Positions 1 through 9,701 of a stretch of DNA of 39,630 nucleotides are shown one piece after another. Both the position numbers and the translations under genes were made by a program. The stretch covers positions 1-39,630 of the forward strand of contig JBQTJM010000401.1 of the NCBI GenBank assembly GCA_052387115.1, read 5' to 3'. Each line of letters starts with the position of its first letter. Position 1 is the stretch's first letter. This DNA comes from JACCXJ01 sp052387115. Lineage in GTDB: Bacteria; Pseudomonadota; Gammaproteobacteria; JACCXJ01. The notes under the pieces are model-generated. The model was not told where the DNA came from, did not search any database, and worked only from the letters and a program-made list of their open reading frames with translations.

Positions 1-1128
1 GTCGTAGGAGAGCGCCAGGTACATCATGGGCCGGATCACCACCTGGCCGCCCTCGGCGATGGGGCGGTCCTGGATGCGGTGCATCCCGAGGATGGCGCTC
101 TGCGGGGGATTCAGGATCGGGGTCGAGAGGAGCGAGCCGAACACGCCGCCGTTGGTGATCGTGAAGGTCCCGCCGGAGAGCTCCTCGACCTTGAGCTTGG
201 CCTCGCGCGCTTTCTCGCCGTACTCCCGAAGCTTGGCCTCGATCTCCCCGAAAGACAGGCGCTCGACGTCGCGGAGGACGGGCACCACGAGCCCGCGCGG
301 AGAGCTCACCGCGATGCCGAGGTCGTAATAGTCGTGATAGACGATGTCCTCGCCCTCGACCGCGGCGTTCACGATTGGGTAATGTCTGAGTGCCGCGACG
401 GCGGCCTTGCAGAAAAACGACATGAACCCGAGGCGCACCCCGTGGCGGGCCTCGAAGGCCTCGCGGTGACGGTCGCGCAGCGCGGTCACCGGCTGCATAT
501 CGACCTCGTTGAAGGTGGTGAGGATGGCGTGCTGCTGCTGGGCGGCCAGCAGGCGCTCGGCGATGCGCCGGCGCAGCCGCGTCATGGGGACCCGGCGCTC
601 CCGCGCCTCATCGGCACGCACGACGGGCTCGGCCTCCGGCAGCGCACTCGCCGCCTCGGCGTCCTCGGCGGGCTTGACATACGTGAGCACGTCGGATTTG
701 GTAAGGCGCCCGTCCTTTCTACTGGCCGGGACCGCCAGCGGATCGATCGCATGCTCGGCCGCGAGCTTGCGGACGGCGGGGCTCAGCTTGGTGGTCGGCT
801 TGGCTGCCGCAGAAACGGGGCTGGGCGCCTTAGGTGCGAGGGCGGCGGCAGCGGCCGGTGCGGGAGGGTGGTCGGCGACGGCCTTGAGGACGGTCGTATC
901 GATGACGGCCAGGGTCTCGTGGCTCACGGCGGTCTGGCCTTCCTGCTTGCGCAGCTCTTTGAGGATCCCATCCTCGGGGGCGCTGACCTCGAGCGTGACC
1001 TTGTCGGTCTCGAGATCGACGAGCGGCTCGCCGCGTGTCACGCGCTCACCCGCCCGCTTGCGCCACGGCAGGAGCGTGGCGTCCGCGATCGACTCGGCGA
1101 GCTGGGGGACCTTGACCTCGACGAGCAT
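1..1128 (-). CDS. sucB: 2-oxoglutarate dehydrogenase E2 (dihydrolipoyl succinyltransferase), partial
   Basis: E2 core of the 2-oxoglutarate dehydrogenase complex; it transfers succinyl from E1 to CoA through a swinging lipoyl arm. The left window edge cuts the gene, leaving 376 codons. The N-terminal lipoyl domain carries ETDKVTLEV, with the lipoylated lysine near residue 43. An Ala/Pro-rich linker follows, then a peripheral subunit-binding domain around residues 100-140 (KLSPAVRKLAAEH), another linker and the catalytic acyltransferase domain. The visible sequence stops at LSYD, just before the expected catalytic HRLIDG motif. The ATG at 1128 lies 32 bp downstream of the sucA stop with a distant GGAG, so it is co-transcribed with sucA. 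Known family; only the C-terminal end is unseen. Confidence 0.96.
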   Translation of the reverse strand, partial: MLVEVKVPQLAESIADATLLPWRKRAGERVTRGEPLVDLETDKVTLEVSAPEDGILKELRKQEGQTAVSHETLAVIDTTVLKAVADHPPAPAAAAALAPKAPSPVSAAAKPTTKLSPAVRKLAAEHAIDPLAVPASRKDGRLTKSDVLTYVKPAEDAEAASALPEAEPVVRADEARERRVPMTRLRRRIAERLLAAQQQHAILTTFNEVDMQPVTALRDRHREAFEARHGVRLGFMSFFCKAAVAALRHYPIVNAAVEGEDIVYHDYYDLGIAVSSPRGLVVPVLRDVERLSFGEIEAKLREYGEKAREAKLKVEELSGGTFTITNGGVFGSLLSTPILNPPQSAILGMHRIQDRPIAEGGQVVIRPMMYLALSYD

Positions 1129-1160
1129 GGTGCGGCCGTTCTTTACGACTCCGCTTCGCG

Positions 1161-3998
1161 TTAGGCGGTCATCTGCCGGGCCGGGGCCATGCGATCGAGC
1201 CTGAGCGCCTCGTCCACTAGGGCCTGCTGTTGCTCGAGGTGCTTGGAGCTGTAGCCGACCGCGGGCGAGGCCGAGTAGGGGCGCGCCACGAGCCGGAGTT
1301 GCTGGGGCTCGTGCAGCCGCCCGAACAGGTGTAGGCGCGCCAGGAGATACACCCACGCCCCCTGGTTGCGTGGCTCCTCCTGGACCCACAACACGTCCAG
1401 GGCGTTGGGATAGGCCGCGAGCGCGGCGTCCATCTCCTCGACCGGGAAGGGGTAGAGCTGCTCGACGCGAACGATGGCCGTGTCCTGGATCTTGTGCGCT
1501 CGGCGCGCCTCCAATAGATCGAAGTACACCTTGCCGCTGCACACCAGCACGCGGTCCACACCTTTCGGATCGAGGGGATCGACCTCGTGCATCACGGGCT
1601 CGAAGCGCCCATGGGTGATCTCCGGCAGGGTGGAGGTCGCGAGCCGATGGCGCAACAGGCTCTTCGGGCTCATGACCACGAGCGGTTTGCGGTAGCAGCG
1701 CAGCACCTGGCGCCGCAGGAGATGAAAGCACTGCGCCGGGGTGCTCGGGACGCACACCTGGATGTTCTCCTCGGCGGCCAACTGGAGATAACGTTCGAGT
1801 CGCGCCGAGGAGTGCTCCGGGCCCTGGCCGTCATAGCCGTGCGGCAGCAACAACACGAGCCCGCACAAGCGTCCCCACTTGGCTTCGCAGGAGGTGATGA
1901 ACTGGTCGATCACGACCTGCGCCCCGTTCGCGAAGTCGCCGAACTGGGCCTCCCACACCACCAGCGCATCGGGCTCGGAGCTGCTGAAGCCGTACTCGAA
2001 GCCAAGGACCGCCTCCTCCGAGAGGATGGAGTTGACCGCCAGGAAACTCGCCTGGCCCGCGCGGATGTGCTGCAAGGGGACGAAGGTCTCGTCGGTCTTC
2101 TGGTCGTGGACGACCGCATGTCGGTGGAAGAAGGTGCCGCGCTCGCTGTCCTGGCCGGACAGCCGCACCGGGAAGCCCTCATCGACCAGGCTCGCATAGG
2201 CCAGGGTCTCGGCACACCCCCAGTCCATGGGGAGCTTGCCCTCCGCCATCTCGCGACGCTGCTCGATGACCCGGGTGACGGCACGGTGCAACTCGAAATT
2301 CCCCGGTACCTCGGTGAACCGCTCGGTGAGCGCCCGGATCCGGTCCGAAGTGATCTGGGTCTCGCAGGGCTCGCGCCAGTGTTTGCCGTGGAAGGCCCCG
2401 AAGCTCACGCGCAGCTCGTTCTTGATGTTGTAGACGAGGGCCCCGGCCACGACCTCGTTGTGCGCCAGCGATTCGACATAATGCCGTTCCAGAGCCTGTC
2501 GTTCGTCGGCGCCGATCGTGCCGTCCTCAACGAGCCTGGCCGCATACGTCTTGACCACCGGCGGTTGCTGCCGGACCTTCTGGTACATGATGGGCTGGGT
2601 CGCCGCCGGCTCGTCGGCCTCGCTGTGGCCATGGCGCCGATAGCACACCAGGTCGATCACCACGTCCTTGTTGAATTCCATGCGGTAATCCAGGGCCAGC
2701 CCGGCGACCATGACCACGGCCTCGGGGTCATCGCCGTTCACGTGCAGTATGGGCGCCTGGACCATCTTGGCGACATCGGTGCAATAGAGCGTCGAGCGCG
2801 AATCGAGCGGGTCGCTGGTAGTGAACCCGATCTGGTTGTTGATGATGACGTGGATGGTTCCCCCGGTCGTATAACCGCGGGTTTGGGACAGGTTCAGGGT
2901 CTCCATCACCACGCCCTGGCCGGCGAAGGCCGCGTCCCCGTGCAGGAGGATGGGCAGCACCGAGTTGCGGGTCTTGTCGTGGCGGCGCTCCTGTCGAGCC
3001 CGCACCGAGCCCTGCACCACCGGGTCGATGATCTCGAGGTGCGATGGGTTGAAGGACAAGGTGAGGTGCACCGGGCCGCCCGGCGTGGCGATGTCCGAGG
3101 AATAGCCGAGGTGATACTTGACGTCGCCGGACCCGACCCCGTCCTTGCCCTTGCCTTCGAATTCATCGAAGAGCTCGGCCGGGTGTTTGCCCACGGTGTT
3201 GACGAGGACGTTGATGCGGCCGCGGTGGGCCATGCCGATCACGACCTCCTGGACTCCGAGCCTGCCGGCCTCCTGGACCAGATCGTCGAGCAGCGGGATG
3301 GTGCTCTCGCCGCCCTCCAGCGAGAAGCGCTTCTGCCCCACATATTTTCTATGCAGAAACTCTTCGAGCGTAGTGGCCGCTACCAGGCGTTCCAGGACCC
3401 GGTGCTTCTTGGCCGGCGACAGCCCGGGCTGCCCCCGGCCGGCCTCGAGGCGCTGCTGGATCCAGCGCTTCTGGTGGGTGTCGTTGATGTGCATGTACTC
3501 GGCGCCGACGGTGCGACAATAGGTGGCGCGCGCGATGTCGAGGATCTCGCGCAAGGTGGCCTTGGTCGGACCGACCAGTGACCCGGTGTTGAACGTTGTA
3601 TCCAGATCCTCGTCGGTGAGCCCATGGAAGGCCGGGTCGAGCTCCGCCACTTCCGGGCGCTCGTATTGGCGCAAGGGGTCGAGGTCGGCCTGCCGATGCC
3701 CGCGGAAACGGTAGGCGTTGATGAGCTGGAGCACGGCGACCTGCTTCTGGAAGCGGTCGTCCAGCCCCGCATCGGTGGCCGCGCGTGAAGTGGCTTGTGG
3801 GCGTCCGAGGCCATCCGCGAGGTCGGAAAACACCTCGCGCCAGGAGGGGTCTATGACGTCGGGATCGCGTAAGAACGCCTCATAGAGCGGTTCCAGGATG
3901 CCCAGATTAGCCATCGAGATGAGCGTAGAGGTTGGTTTCTGCATGGTGCGTAACTTGGTTGCGACGCCGGAGTCCTCAATATGGGACCTGGCGTTCAT
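1161..3998 (-). CDS. sucA: 2-oxoglutarate dehydrogenase E1 component
   Basis: Thiamine-diphosphate E1 subunit that decarboxylates 2-oxoglutarate and succinylates the E2 lipoyl arm. The 945 residues are close to the roughly 930 usual in enterobacteria. Recognisable blocks are LQLINAYRFRGHRQADLDPL near the N-terminus, MAHRGRINVLVN, FNPSHLEIIDPVVQGS, GDAAFAGQGVVMETLNLS, the ThDP/Mg region starting GDDPEAVV at about residue 422, and YRRHGHSEADEP. The start is uncertain: ATG 3998 has a poor Shine-Dalgarno, and the in-frame ATG at 3944 would give 927 residues, nearer the family length. It is first in a leftward sucA-sucB operon and diverges from gltA. The sdh genes found upstream of sucA in E. coli are absent. 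Confidence 0.97.
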   Translation of the reverse strand: MNARSHIEDSGVATKLRTMQKPTSTLISMANLGILEPLYEAFLRDPDVIDPSWREVFSDLADGLGRPQATSRAATDAGLDDRFQKQVAVLQLINAYRFRGHRQADLDPLRQYERPEVAELDPAFHGLTDEDLDTTFNTGSLVGPTKATLREILDIARATYCRTVGAEYMHINDTHQKRWIQQRLEAGRGQPGLSPAKKHRVLERLVAATTLEEFLHRKYVGQKRFSLEGGESTIPLLDDLVQEAGRLGVQEVVIGMAHRGRINVLVNTVGKHPAELFDEFEGKGKDGVGSGDVKYHLGYSSDIATPGGPVHLTLSFNPSHLEIIDPVVQGSVRARQERRHDKTRNSVLPILLHGDAAFAGQGVVMETLNLSQTRGYTTGGTIHVIINNQIGFTTSDPLDSRSTLYCTDVAKMVQAPILHVNGDDPEAVVMVAGLALDYRMEFNKDVVIDLVCYRRHGHSEADEPAATQPIMYQKVRQQPPVVKTYAARLVEDGTIGADERQALERHYVESLAHNEVVAGALVYNIKNELRVSFGAFHGKHWREPCETQITSDRIRALTERFTEVPGNFELHRAVTRVIEQRREMAEGKLPMDWGCAETLAYASLVDEGFPVRLSGQDSERGTFFHRHAVVHDQKTDETFVPLQHIRAGQASFLAVNSILSEEAVLGFEYGFSSSEPDALVVWEAQFGDFANGAQVVIDQFITSCEAKWGRLCGLVLLLPHGYDGQGPEHSSARLERYLQLAAEENIQVCVPSTPAQCFHLLRRQVLRCYRKPLVVMSPKSLLRHRLATSTLPEITHGRFEPVMHEVDPLDPKGVDRVLVCSGKVYFDLLEARRAHKIQDTAIVRVEQLYPFPVEEMDAALAAYPNALDVLWVQEEPRNQGAWVYLLARLHLFGRLHEPQQLRLVARPYSASPAVGYSSKHLEQQQALVDEALRLDRMAPARQMTA

Positions 3999-4223
3999 AT
4001 CGTTGTTCTAAGATGTGCCTGGAGTTGTATCAGCGCAACACACCTCTGGGATCTCTAGTGTGTGCGGTGCAATAATACCTAATAGTGTGCGCCTGGCCAA
4101 GGTTTGCGTCGGCCGGCGCGCGCGCTGCCCTTGCTGCTGCGCGCAAGCTGACGATATGCTAGGCACCGGGATCACCCAGGTGGTATGGTGCCGGCGCGGC
4201 GATACCACGGAACGGAGACGGGC
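3999..4223. promoter_or_regulatory. Divergent sucA / gltA control region
   Basis: A gene-free region of about 225 bp between divergent TCA-cycle genes must hold both promoters. It is locally AT-richer than the genes. It contains a 6-bp dyad, ACACAC at 4038-4043 and GTGTGT at 4058-4063, next to an AT-rich stretch (caataatac, about 4069-4077) that could be a -10 on either strand. No regulator motif was recognised with confidence. The gltA Shine-Dalgarno GGAG lies at 4214-4217, 6 nt from the ATG. Confidence 0.5.
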
Positions 4224-5528
<1,305 letters not shown>

Positions 5529-5669
5529 GAGCTTGTGAAAAAATCTACTGCGCTCGGGATCTCGAGTTCCGGCGGTGCTCGGAATCCTCATGTATTTCAA
5601 CATACACTCCGGTTCCTGCTCCGGCGGACCGCGACCTCCCTTCGCTCGCGACGATTTTTTCACAAGCTC
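5529..5669. mobile_element. 141-bp MITE-like element with perfect 17-bp terminal inverted repeats
   Basis: The left end GAGCTTGTGAAAAAATC (5529-5545) is exactly inverted at the right end (5653-5669). Both sides are flanked by TGA (5526-5528 and 5670-5672), consistent with a 3-bp target duplication. The left TGA is the gltA stop codon. The interior is also partly self-complementary, with a central TGTAT / ATACA stem (about 5591-5606) and mirrored cggaat / ggttcc segments, so the transcript could fold into one long hairpin. It has no open reading frame of note. It looks like a non-autonomous element or a large palindromic intergenic repeat; no transposase is in the window. It may also act as a terminator or processing site between gltA and mdh. 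Confidence 0.75.
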
Positions 5670-5687
5670 TGAGCTACGAGGAGACGA

Positions 5688-6668
5688 ATGAAACCACCAG
5701 CACAAGTCACCATCACCGGGGCGGCGGGCCAGATCGGCTATGCCCTGATCTTCCGTGTCGCGGCCGGAGAGCTGTTGGGCCGGGACCGGCCGGTGGTGTT
5801 GCGGCTCTTGGATATCGCGGCGGCGCAGAAGGCCTTGACGGGGGTGGTGATGGAGGTCATGGACTGCGCCTTCCCGCTGGTGCAGGACATCGTGATCACC
5901 GACGAACCGAACATCGCCTTCCAGGACGCGGACTATGCCCTATTGGTCGGCGCGCGGCCGAGAGGCCCCGGGATGGAGCGCAGCGATCTCCTGGCCGCGA
6001 ACGGCGGGATATTCAAGGTGCAGGGCCAGGCGCTCAACGAGCATGCCAGCCGTCAGGTCAAGGTCGTGGTGGTCGGCAACCCCGCCAACACCAATGCACT
6101 GACCGCGCTCCGGAGCGCCCCGGATTTGAGCCCGCGGTGTTTCTCGGCGCTCACGCGCCTCGATCACAACCGCGCGCTCGCGCAACTGGCGGAGAAGACC
6201 GGCGCGCGTGTCGGTGACGTCCGGCAGGTCATCATCTGGGGCAATCATTCCACGACCCAGTATCCCGACATCCACCACGCGACCGTGCACGGCGAGGCGG
6301 CCGTGAAACTCGTCGATGAGCAATGGATGGTCGATGCCTTCATCCCGAGGGTCGCGAAACGCGGCGCCGAGATCATCGACGCACGCGGTGCATCGAGCGC
6401 CGCTTCGGCCGCCAACGCGGCCATCGAGCACATGCGCGATTGGGTCCTCGGCACCCCGGAGGGCGACTGGACCAGCATGGCGGTCGCGAGCGACGGCAGC
6501 TACGGCATCGCCCCCGGCCTCGTCTATTCCTTCCCCGTCACCACGAAGAACGGCGAATACGCGATTGTCCCCGGCCTCCCCATCAACGCCTTCAGCCAGG
6601 AGCGGATGGACCTAACCCGCCAGGAGTTGGAAGAAGAACGCACGGCGGTCGAGGCGCTGCTGGCCTAG
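5688..6668 (+). CDS. mdh: Malate dehydrogenase (NAD-dependent, LDH/MDH superfamily type 1)
   Basis: Oxidises malate to oxaloacetate with NAD+, supplying citrate synthase. The 326 residues start with a Rossmann motif, TGAAGQIGYALIFRVAAGEL. Next come the substrate-loop arginines in GARPRGPGMERSDLL, VVVGNPANTNAL, the catalytic Asp/Arg region RLDHNRALAQLAEKTG and the catalytic His in IWGNHSTTQYPD. This is the longer malate-dehydrogenase type found in many beta- and gammaproteobacteria and actinobacteria, not the 312-residue E. coli type. The start ATG 5688 has a strong GAGGAGA at 5678-5684. It lies immediately downstream of gltA except for the inserted repeat, so the two probably formed one operon. 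Confidence 0.96.
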   Translation: MKPPAQVTITGAAGQIGYALIFRVAAGELLGRDRPVVLRLLDIAAAQKALTGVVMEVMDCAFPLVQDIVITDEPNIAFQDADYALLVGARPRGPGMERSDLLAANGGIFKVQGQALNEHASRQVKVVVVGNPANTNALTALRSAPDLSPRCFSALTRLDHNRALAQLAEKTGARVGDVRQVIIWGNHSTTQYPDIHHATVHGEAAVKLVDEQWMVDAFIPRVAKRGAEIIDARGASSAASAANAAIEHMRDWVLGTPEGDWTSMAVASDGSYGIAPGLVYSFPVTTKNGEYAIVPGLPINAFSQERMDLTRQELEEERTAVEALLA

Positions 6669-6733
6669 CCTGCAACCACCGGGGGGCTGCGCTGCTCGCA
6701 TTTATTCTACGCCCCGCCACGAATAGCGTTCGC

Positions 6734-6753
6734 GGTCCGGGGATTACCGGACC
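6734..6753. terminator. Hairpin downstream of mdh
   Basis: GGTCCGG (6734-6740) pairs with CCGGACC (6747-6753) around a 6-nt loop, 66 bp after the mdh stop. There is no U-tract, so it is a weak candidate terminator or only an incidental palindrome. Confidence 0.35.
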
Positions 6754-6823
6754 CCGTGCGCGCGAAGTCTGATGAAACCGGTTCACCTCAGTATCATGAA
6801 GGTATTCCCATTGGAGGAGTCAT

Positions 6824-7048
6824 ATGTCCCTTCCGTCTCCCTTGATTACACGTTCAGAGCAAGTGATGAGCGGGGTGGTCGTCTTTTCTGGAACTCGCGT
6901 GCCCATGCAAACGCTGCTTGATTATCTCGAGGAGGGTGATCGTCTGGATGATTTTCTCGAAGACTTCCCAACCGTCAGTCGTGAGCACGTTATTGCGGTA
7001 CTGGAGCTGGCGAAGGAATCCCTTATAAGTTATGCGAGTGCTGCTTGA
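6824..7048 (+). CDS. DUF433 domain protein, putative antitoxin
   Basis: A 74-residue DUF433 protein, a winged-helix-like fold with small antitoxin-type DNA-binding members. Typical signatures are VMSGVVVFSGTRVPMQTLLDYLEEG and DDFLEDFPTVSREHVIAVLELA. The ribosome site GGAGGAG at 6813-6819 is strong. Its end overlaps the next gene by 17 bp, the standard arrangement for DUF433 plus DUF5615 (PIN-like) pairs. Base composition is lower in GC than the flanking housekeeping genes, suggesting acquisition. The antitoxin role is inferred from family pairing, not shown here. Confidence 0.85.
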   Translation: MSLPSPLITRSEQVMSGVVVFSGTRVPMQTLLDYLEEGDRLDDFLEDFPTVSREHVIAVLELAKESLISYASAA

Positions 7049-7352
7049 TGAGTGTGTGCCACGGCGTTTCCGGCGCGAATTGCCACAACACGAGGTGCGA
7101 ACGGTTCCCGAGATGGGATGGGCATCGAAACAGAACGGAGAGCTGCTCCGGTTAGCGCAGTCCCGGTTCGACGTGTTTGTCACAACGGATCAGCGGCTCA
7201 GCTATCAGCAATCCGTAGCCAGCGTGGCGATCGCGGTAGTGGTGTTGGTGGCGCGACGCAACAAGTTCGAGTTTCTTCGTCCGTTGGTTCCCGAACTCCA
7301 ACGAGCATTGCATGAGGTACGGCCGGGTGAGGTCAGGCGGGTGGGTGCCTAA
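7032..7352 (+). CDS. DUF5615 PIN-like protein, putative toxin
   Basis: A 106-residue protein of the DUF5615/Mut7-C-like PIN group. It begins MRVLLDECVPRRFRREL with the first acidic residues (LLDE), and has FDVFVTTDQRLSYQQ, the second acidic cluster (TTDQRLSYQ), in mid-protein. PIN-fold proteins are usually metal-dependent ribonucleases. It overlaps the DUF433 gene by 17 bp, so translation is probably coupled. The toxin role is inferred from the partner. A second, sequence-divergent pair of the same type lies at 18314-18909. Confidence 0.83.
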   Translation: MRVLLDECVPRRFRRELPQHEVRTVPEMGWASKQNGELLRLAQSRFDVFVTTDQRLSYQQSVASVAIAVVVLVARRNKFEFLRPLVPELQRALHEVRPGEVRRVGA

Positions 7353-7408
7353 CTCTGTGTGAACGGTCGGGGACATAGGTGACAAAAGCGCCAAAAGGTA
7401 TGACAGGG

Positions 7409-7473
7409 TGGGTTAGACGCACACGACCAAAGTCGATGAAAGTTCTCGGTGAGGATGATGCGCGTCTAACCCA
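7409..7473. repeat. Intergenic inverted repeat (TGGGTTAGACGC family)
   Basis: TGGGTTAGACGC at 7409-7420 is perfectly inverted at 7462-7473, with a 41-nt interior. The gene-free interval 7353-7534 holds nothing else recognisable. The GGGTTA / TAACCC core resembles the larger repeats at 17804-17931, suggesting one dispersed family. Confidence 0.65.
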
Positions 7474-7534
7474 ACAACAACGCTACACCGACAACGCCGG
7501 GATAGCCCGCGCCGTTTGATGCGACCGGCCGGGG

Positions 7535-7954
7535 TTACTCGCCGATGATCTTGACGAGCACGCGCTTGCGGCGCCGGCCGTCGAATTCTCCGTAGAAGAT
7601 GCGCTCCCAGGGGCCGAAGTCGAGCCGTCCCTCGGTCACGGCCACCACCACCTCGCGCCCCATGACCTGGCGCTTCAGGTGCGCGTCGGCGTTGTCCTCG
7701 CCGGTGAGGTTATGCCGGTAGCGGCTGGTGGGGGCGTGGGGGGCGAGGCCTTCGAGCCATTGCTCGTAGTCGTGGTGCAGGCCCGGCTCGTCGTCGTTGA
7801 TGAACACCGAGGCGGTGATGTGCATGGCGTTGACCAGCGCGAGCCCCTCCCGGATACCGCTATCGCGCAGGGCCGCCTCCACCTCACCCGTGATGTTGAC
7901 GAAACCCCGCCGGCCCGGGACGTTGAACCAGAGCTCCTTGCGGTAGGACTGCAT
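7535..7954 (-). CDS. yjbQ: YjbQ / UPF0047 family protein
   Basis: A 139-residue member of the UPF0047/YjbQ family, a small conserved fold for which weak thiamine-phosphate synthase activity has been reported; the physiological role is not settled. The diagnostic segments are HITASVFINDDEPGLHHDYE, RHNLTGEDNADAHLKRQVMG and TEGRLDFGPWERIFYGEFDG, covering nearly the whole protein at normal family length. The conserved histidines and acidic residues (HHDYE, HNLTGED) form the probable metal or substrate site. It lies 15 bp downstream of the PagL-like gene on the same strand, so it is probably co-transcribed although no functional link is evident. Confidence 0.93.
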   Translation of the reverse strand: MQSYRKELWFNVPGRRGFVNITGEVEAALRDSGIREGLALVNAMHITASVFINDDEPGLHHDYEQWLEGLAPHAPTSRYRHNLTGEDNADAHLKRQVMGREVVVAVTEGRLDFGPWERIFYGEFDGRRRKRVLVKIIGE

Positions 7955-7969
7955 TCGGCTGGCGCGGCG

Positions 7970-8587
7970 CTAGAAATGGTATCCCAACCGCACCAGGTGG
8001 AAGTTGATCCCGGGGTTGGAGTCGCCGATGCTCAGGTTTGACAGGTGCTGGTAGCGGTAGCCCAGCTCGAAACGGGCCCGGTCGCCGAAGCGGATCCCGA
8101 TCCCGCCGTGGCTGCCGAAGGCGAACTCCGTCGAGAAGTCCTTGTCGCCCAACTGATCGTCGGTCATGCCGTGGGCACCGACCCCCGCCTCCAGGTAGGG
8201 TCGGACGCCGTAGGTCATGGACGCCTTCTGGAAGCGGAACACCGACGTCAGCCCGAGCTCGCCGAGGGACCCGTTTCCGGTCCGACCCTCGTCGCCTTCC
8301 CAGTAGCTCGCCGACAGCTCGAAGTAACCGCCGAGATACCAGTCGCCGGCGGGCAGCCACTTGACTCCCCAGTCCCACTGCAAGGCCAGGCCGCCGCGCC
8401 CGATGCCGTCATCGCCGCTGCCGGCCTCGACCGCGAAGGCGTCGATGCGCAGGGCGGAGGCGTCCGTCGTGAGCCTCACGTCGCCGCCTGTGCCGATCTC
8501 GCCTGTGAGGGTGTCGGCCGGGGCCTCGATCGGACACACGCTGCAGAGCGCCAACCCGAGCACCAAGGTCGTCGCATGTGCACGCAT
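7970..8587 (-). CDS. PagL-like acyloxyacyl hydrolase family outer-membrane protein
   Basis: A 205-residue secreted beta-barrel candidate. The start ATG 8587 has GGGGGA upstream and gives a signal peptide (MRAHATTLVLGLALC, cleavage probably after APA near residue 24); longer in-frame starts lack this. Alternating aromatic/hydrophobic strands and a C-terminal aromatic residue (LGYHF) fit an outer-membrane barrel. The C-terminal block YRYQHLSNLSIGDSNPGINF matches the PagL lipid A 3-O-deacylase signature, with His about 181 and Ser about 183. The position corresponding to the catalytic Glu of Pseudomonas PagL (14 residues after the His) is Asn here. The family call is good; deacylase activity is uncertain. 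Confidence 0.8.
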   Translation of the reverse strand: MRAHATTLVLGLALCSVCPIEAPADTLTGEIGTGGDVRLTTDASALRIDAFAVEAGSGDDGIGRGGLALQWDWGVKWLPAGDWYLGGYFELSASYWEGDEGRTGNGSLGELGLTSVFRFQKASMTYGVRPYLEAGVGAHGMTDDQLGDKDFSTEFAFGSHGGIGIRFGDRARFELGYRYQHLSNLSIGDSNPGINFHLVRLGYHF

Positions 8588-8712
8588 AGGGATCCCCCGT
8601 TTATTGTGCTTATGACGCGAACAAGCTACACGAAAAAACCCGTGCGGCAAAGCGCCCACCGCCCCTCGGCGCGGGTGTCGCGGCGGTGCTATCATCGCGC
8701 TGGTGGCGCGCG

Positions 8713-9687
8713 ATGGGTAGATCGCCGATCGAAGGCTGGCTCCTCGCCGATGTAGGCGGGACCCGCACGCGCCTCGCATTCCTCGCGGCCGGCGGGACGC
8801 TCGGGCCGATCCGCGTCACCGCAAACGACGGCCATCCCGATCTCCACGCCCTTATCGAATCGGGCCTGGAATCGTCCCCGAAGGTTCGCTCGCGGCTCGG
8901 GGCGGCGCTCGCCGTGGCCGCGCCCGTGACCGGGGATGCGGTGGCGATGACCAATCGGGACTGGGATTTCTCCATCGAGGGGCTCGGCCGTGCCCTTGGG
9001 CTGGCGCGGCTGCACGTCATCAACGACTTCACCGCCATCGCCCGGTCGATCCCGGCCCTGGCCGCCTCGGACACGGTGGCGATCGCCGGCGCTACGGCCT
9101 GTTCGGCCAGGGAGGGCGGCCCGATCGGCGTTCTTGGTCCAGGCACGGGGCTCGGGGTGTCGGGGCTCATCCCCTGCGATCGGGGTTACGCCGCCCTCGC
9201 CAGCGAAGGCGGGCATGTCACGCTCGCGCCCGCCTGCGAGGGAGAGGAAGACGTGGTTGCCATGGTGCGGCAACGTTTCGGCCATGCCTCGGCCGAGCGC
9301 CTGGTCTCGGGGCCCGGGCTCGTCACGCTCTATGAATGCCTGCGGACGCTCGCCGGACAGGAAACGAGTAGCCTGTGCCCGGAGGACGTGACCGCGCTCG
9401 CGCTCGGCGGGTCCGACCCCATCGCGGCGCGCGCGCTCGGGATGTTCTTCGGATTTCTAGGCAGCATCGCCGGCGACCTGGCGCTCACGCTCGGCGCGCT
9501 CGGCGGTATCTACCTCGCCGGCGGGATCCTGCCGCGTCTCGCCGACGCGCTCGGGGACTCGGAGTTCCGCGAACGTTTCGTCGCCAAGGGGCGTTATCGG
9601 CGTTATCTGGAGTCCATCCCCACGCACCTCATCGTCCACCCCTGTCCGGCCTTGCCGGGCCTTTGCGCCCTCGTCGAGCGCCCTTGA
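8713..9687 (+). CDS. glk: Glucokinase
   Basis: Phosphorylates glucose with ATP to glucose 6-phosphate in the cytoplasm. From ATG 8713 the protein has 324 residues (E. coli Glk 321). The N-terminal phosphate-1 motif is LLADVGGTRTRLAFL, then HVINDFTAIARSIPAL with the catalytic Asp in NDF, GVLGPGTGLGVSGLI, SEGGHVTLAP and the C-terminal adenosine-side motif GGIYLAGGILPRL. An in-frame start at 8686 would add nine residues with no better ribosome site. It diverges from the PagL-like gene across about 125 bp. Its end is only 14 bp from the convergent IalB-like gene. Confidence 0.94.
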   Translation: MGRSPIEGWLLADVGGTRTRLAFLAAGGTLGPIRVTANDGHPDLHALIESGLESSPKVRSRLGAALAVAAPVTGDAVAMTNRDWDFSIEGLGRALGLARLHVINDFTAIARSIPALAASDTVAIAGATACSAREGGPIGVLGPGTGLGVSGLIPCDRGYAALASEGGHVTLAPACEGEEDVVAMVRQRFGHASAERLVSGPGLVTLYECLRTLAGQETSSLCPEDVTALALGGSDPIAARALGMFFGFLGSIAGDLALTLGALGGIYLAGGILPRLADALGDSEFRERFVAKGRYRRYLESIPTHLIVHPCPALPGLCALVERP

Positions 9688-9701
9688 TTTAATCAATTAA
9701 T

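Noticed and set aside
1587..3581. 664-codon open frame antisense to sucA
   Set aside because: It follows sucA in the opposite frame; the high GC removes stop codons. It has no recognisable domain, while sucA is fully conserved on the other strand.
7884..8378. 164-codon minus-strand frame overlapping the PagL-like gene
   Set aside because: Arg/Pro/Leu-rich shadow without domain signature; the PagL-like frame has a signal peptide and family motif.
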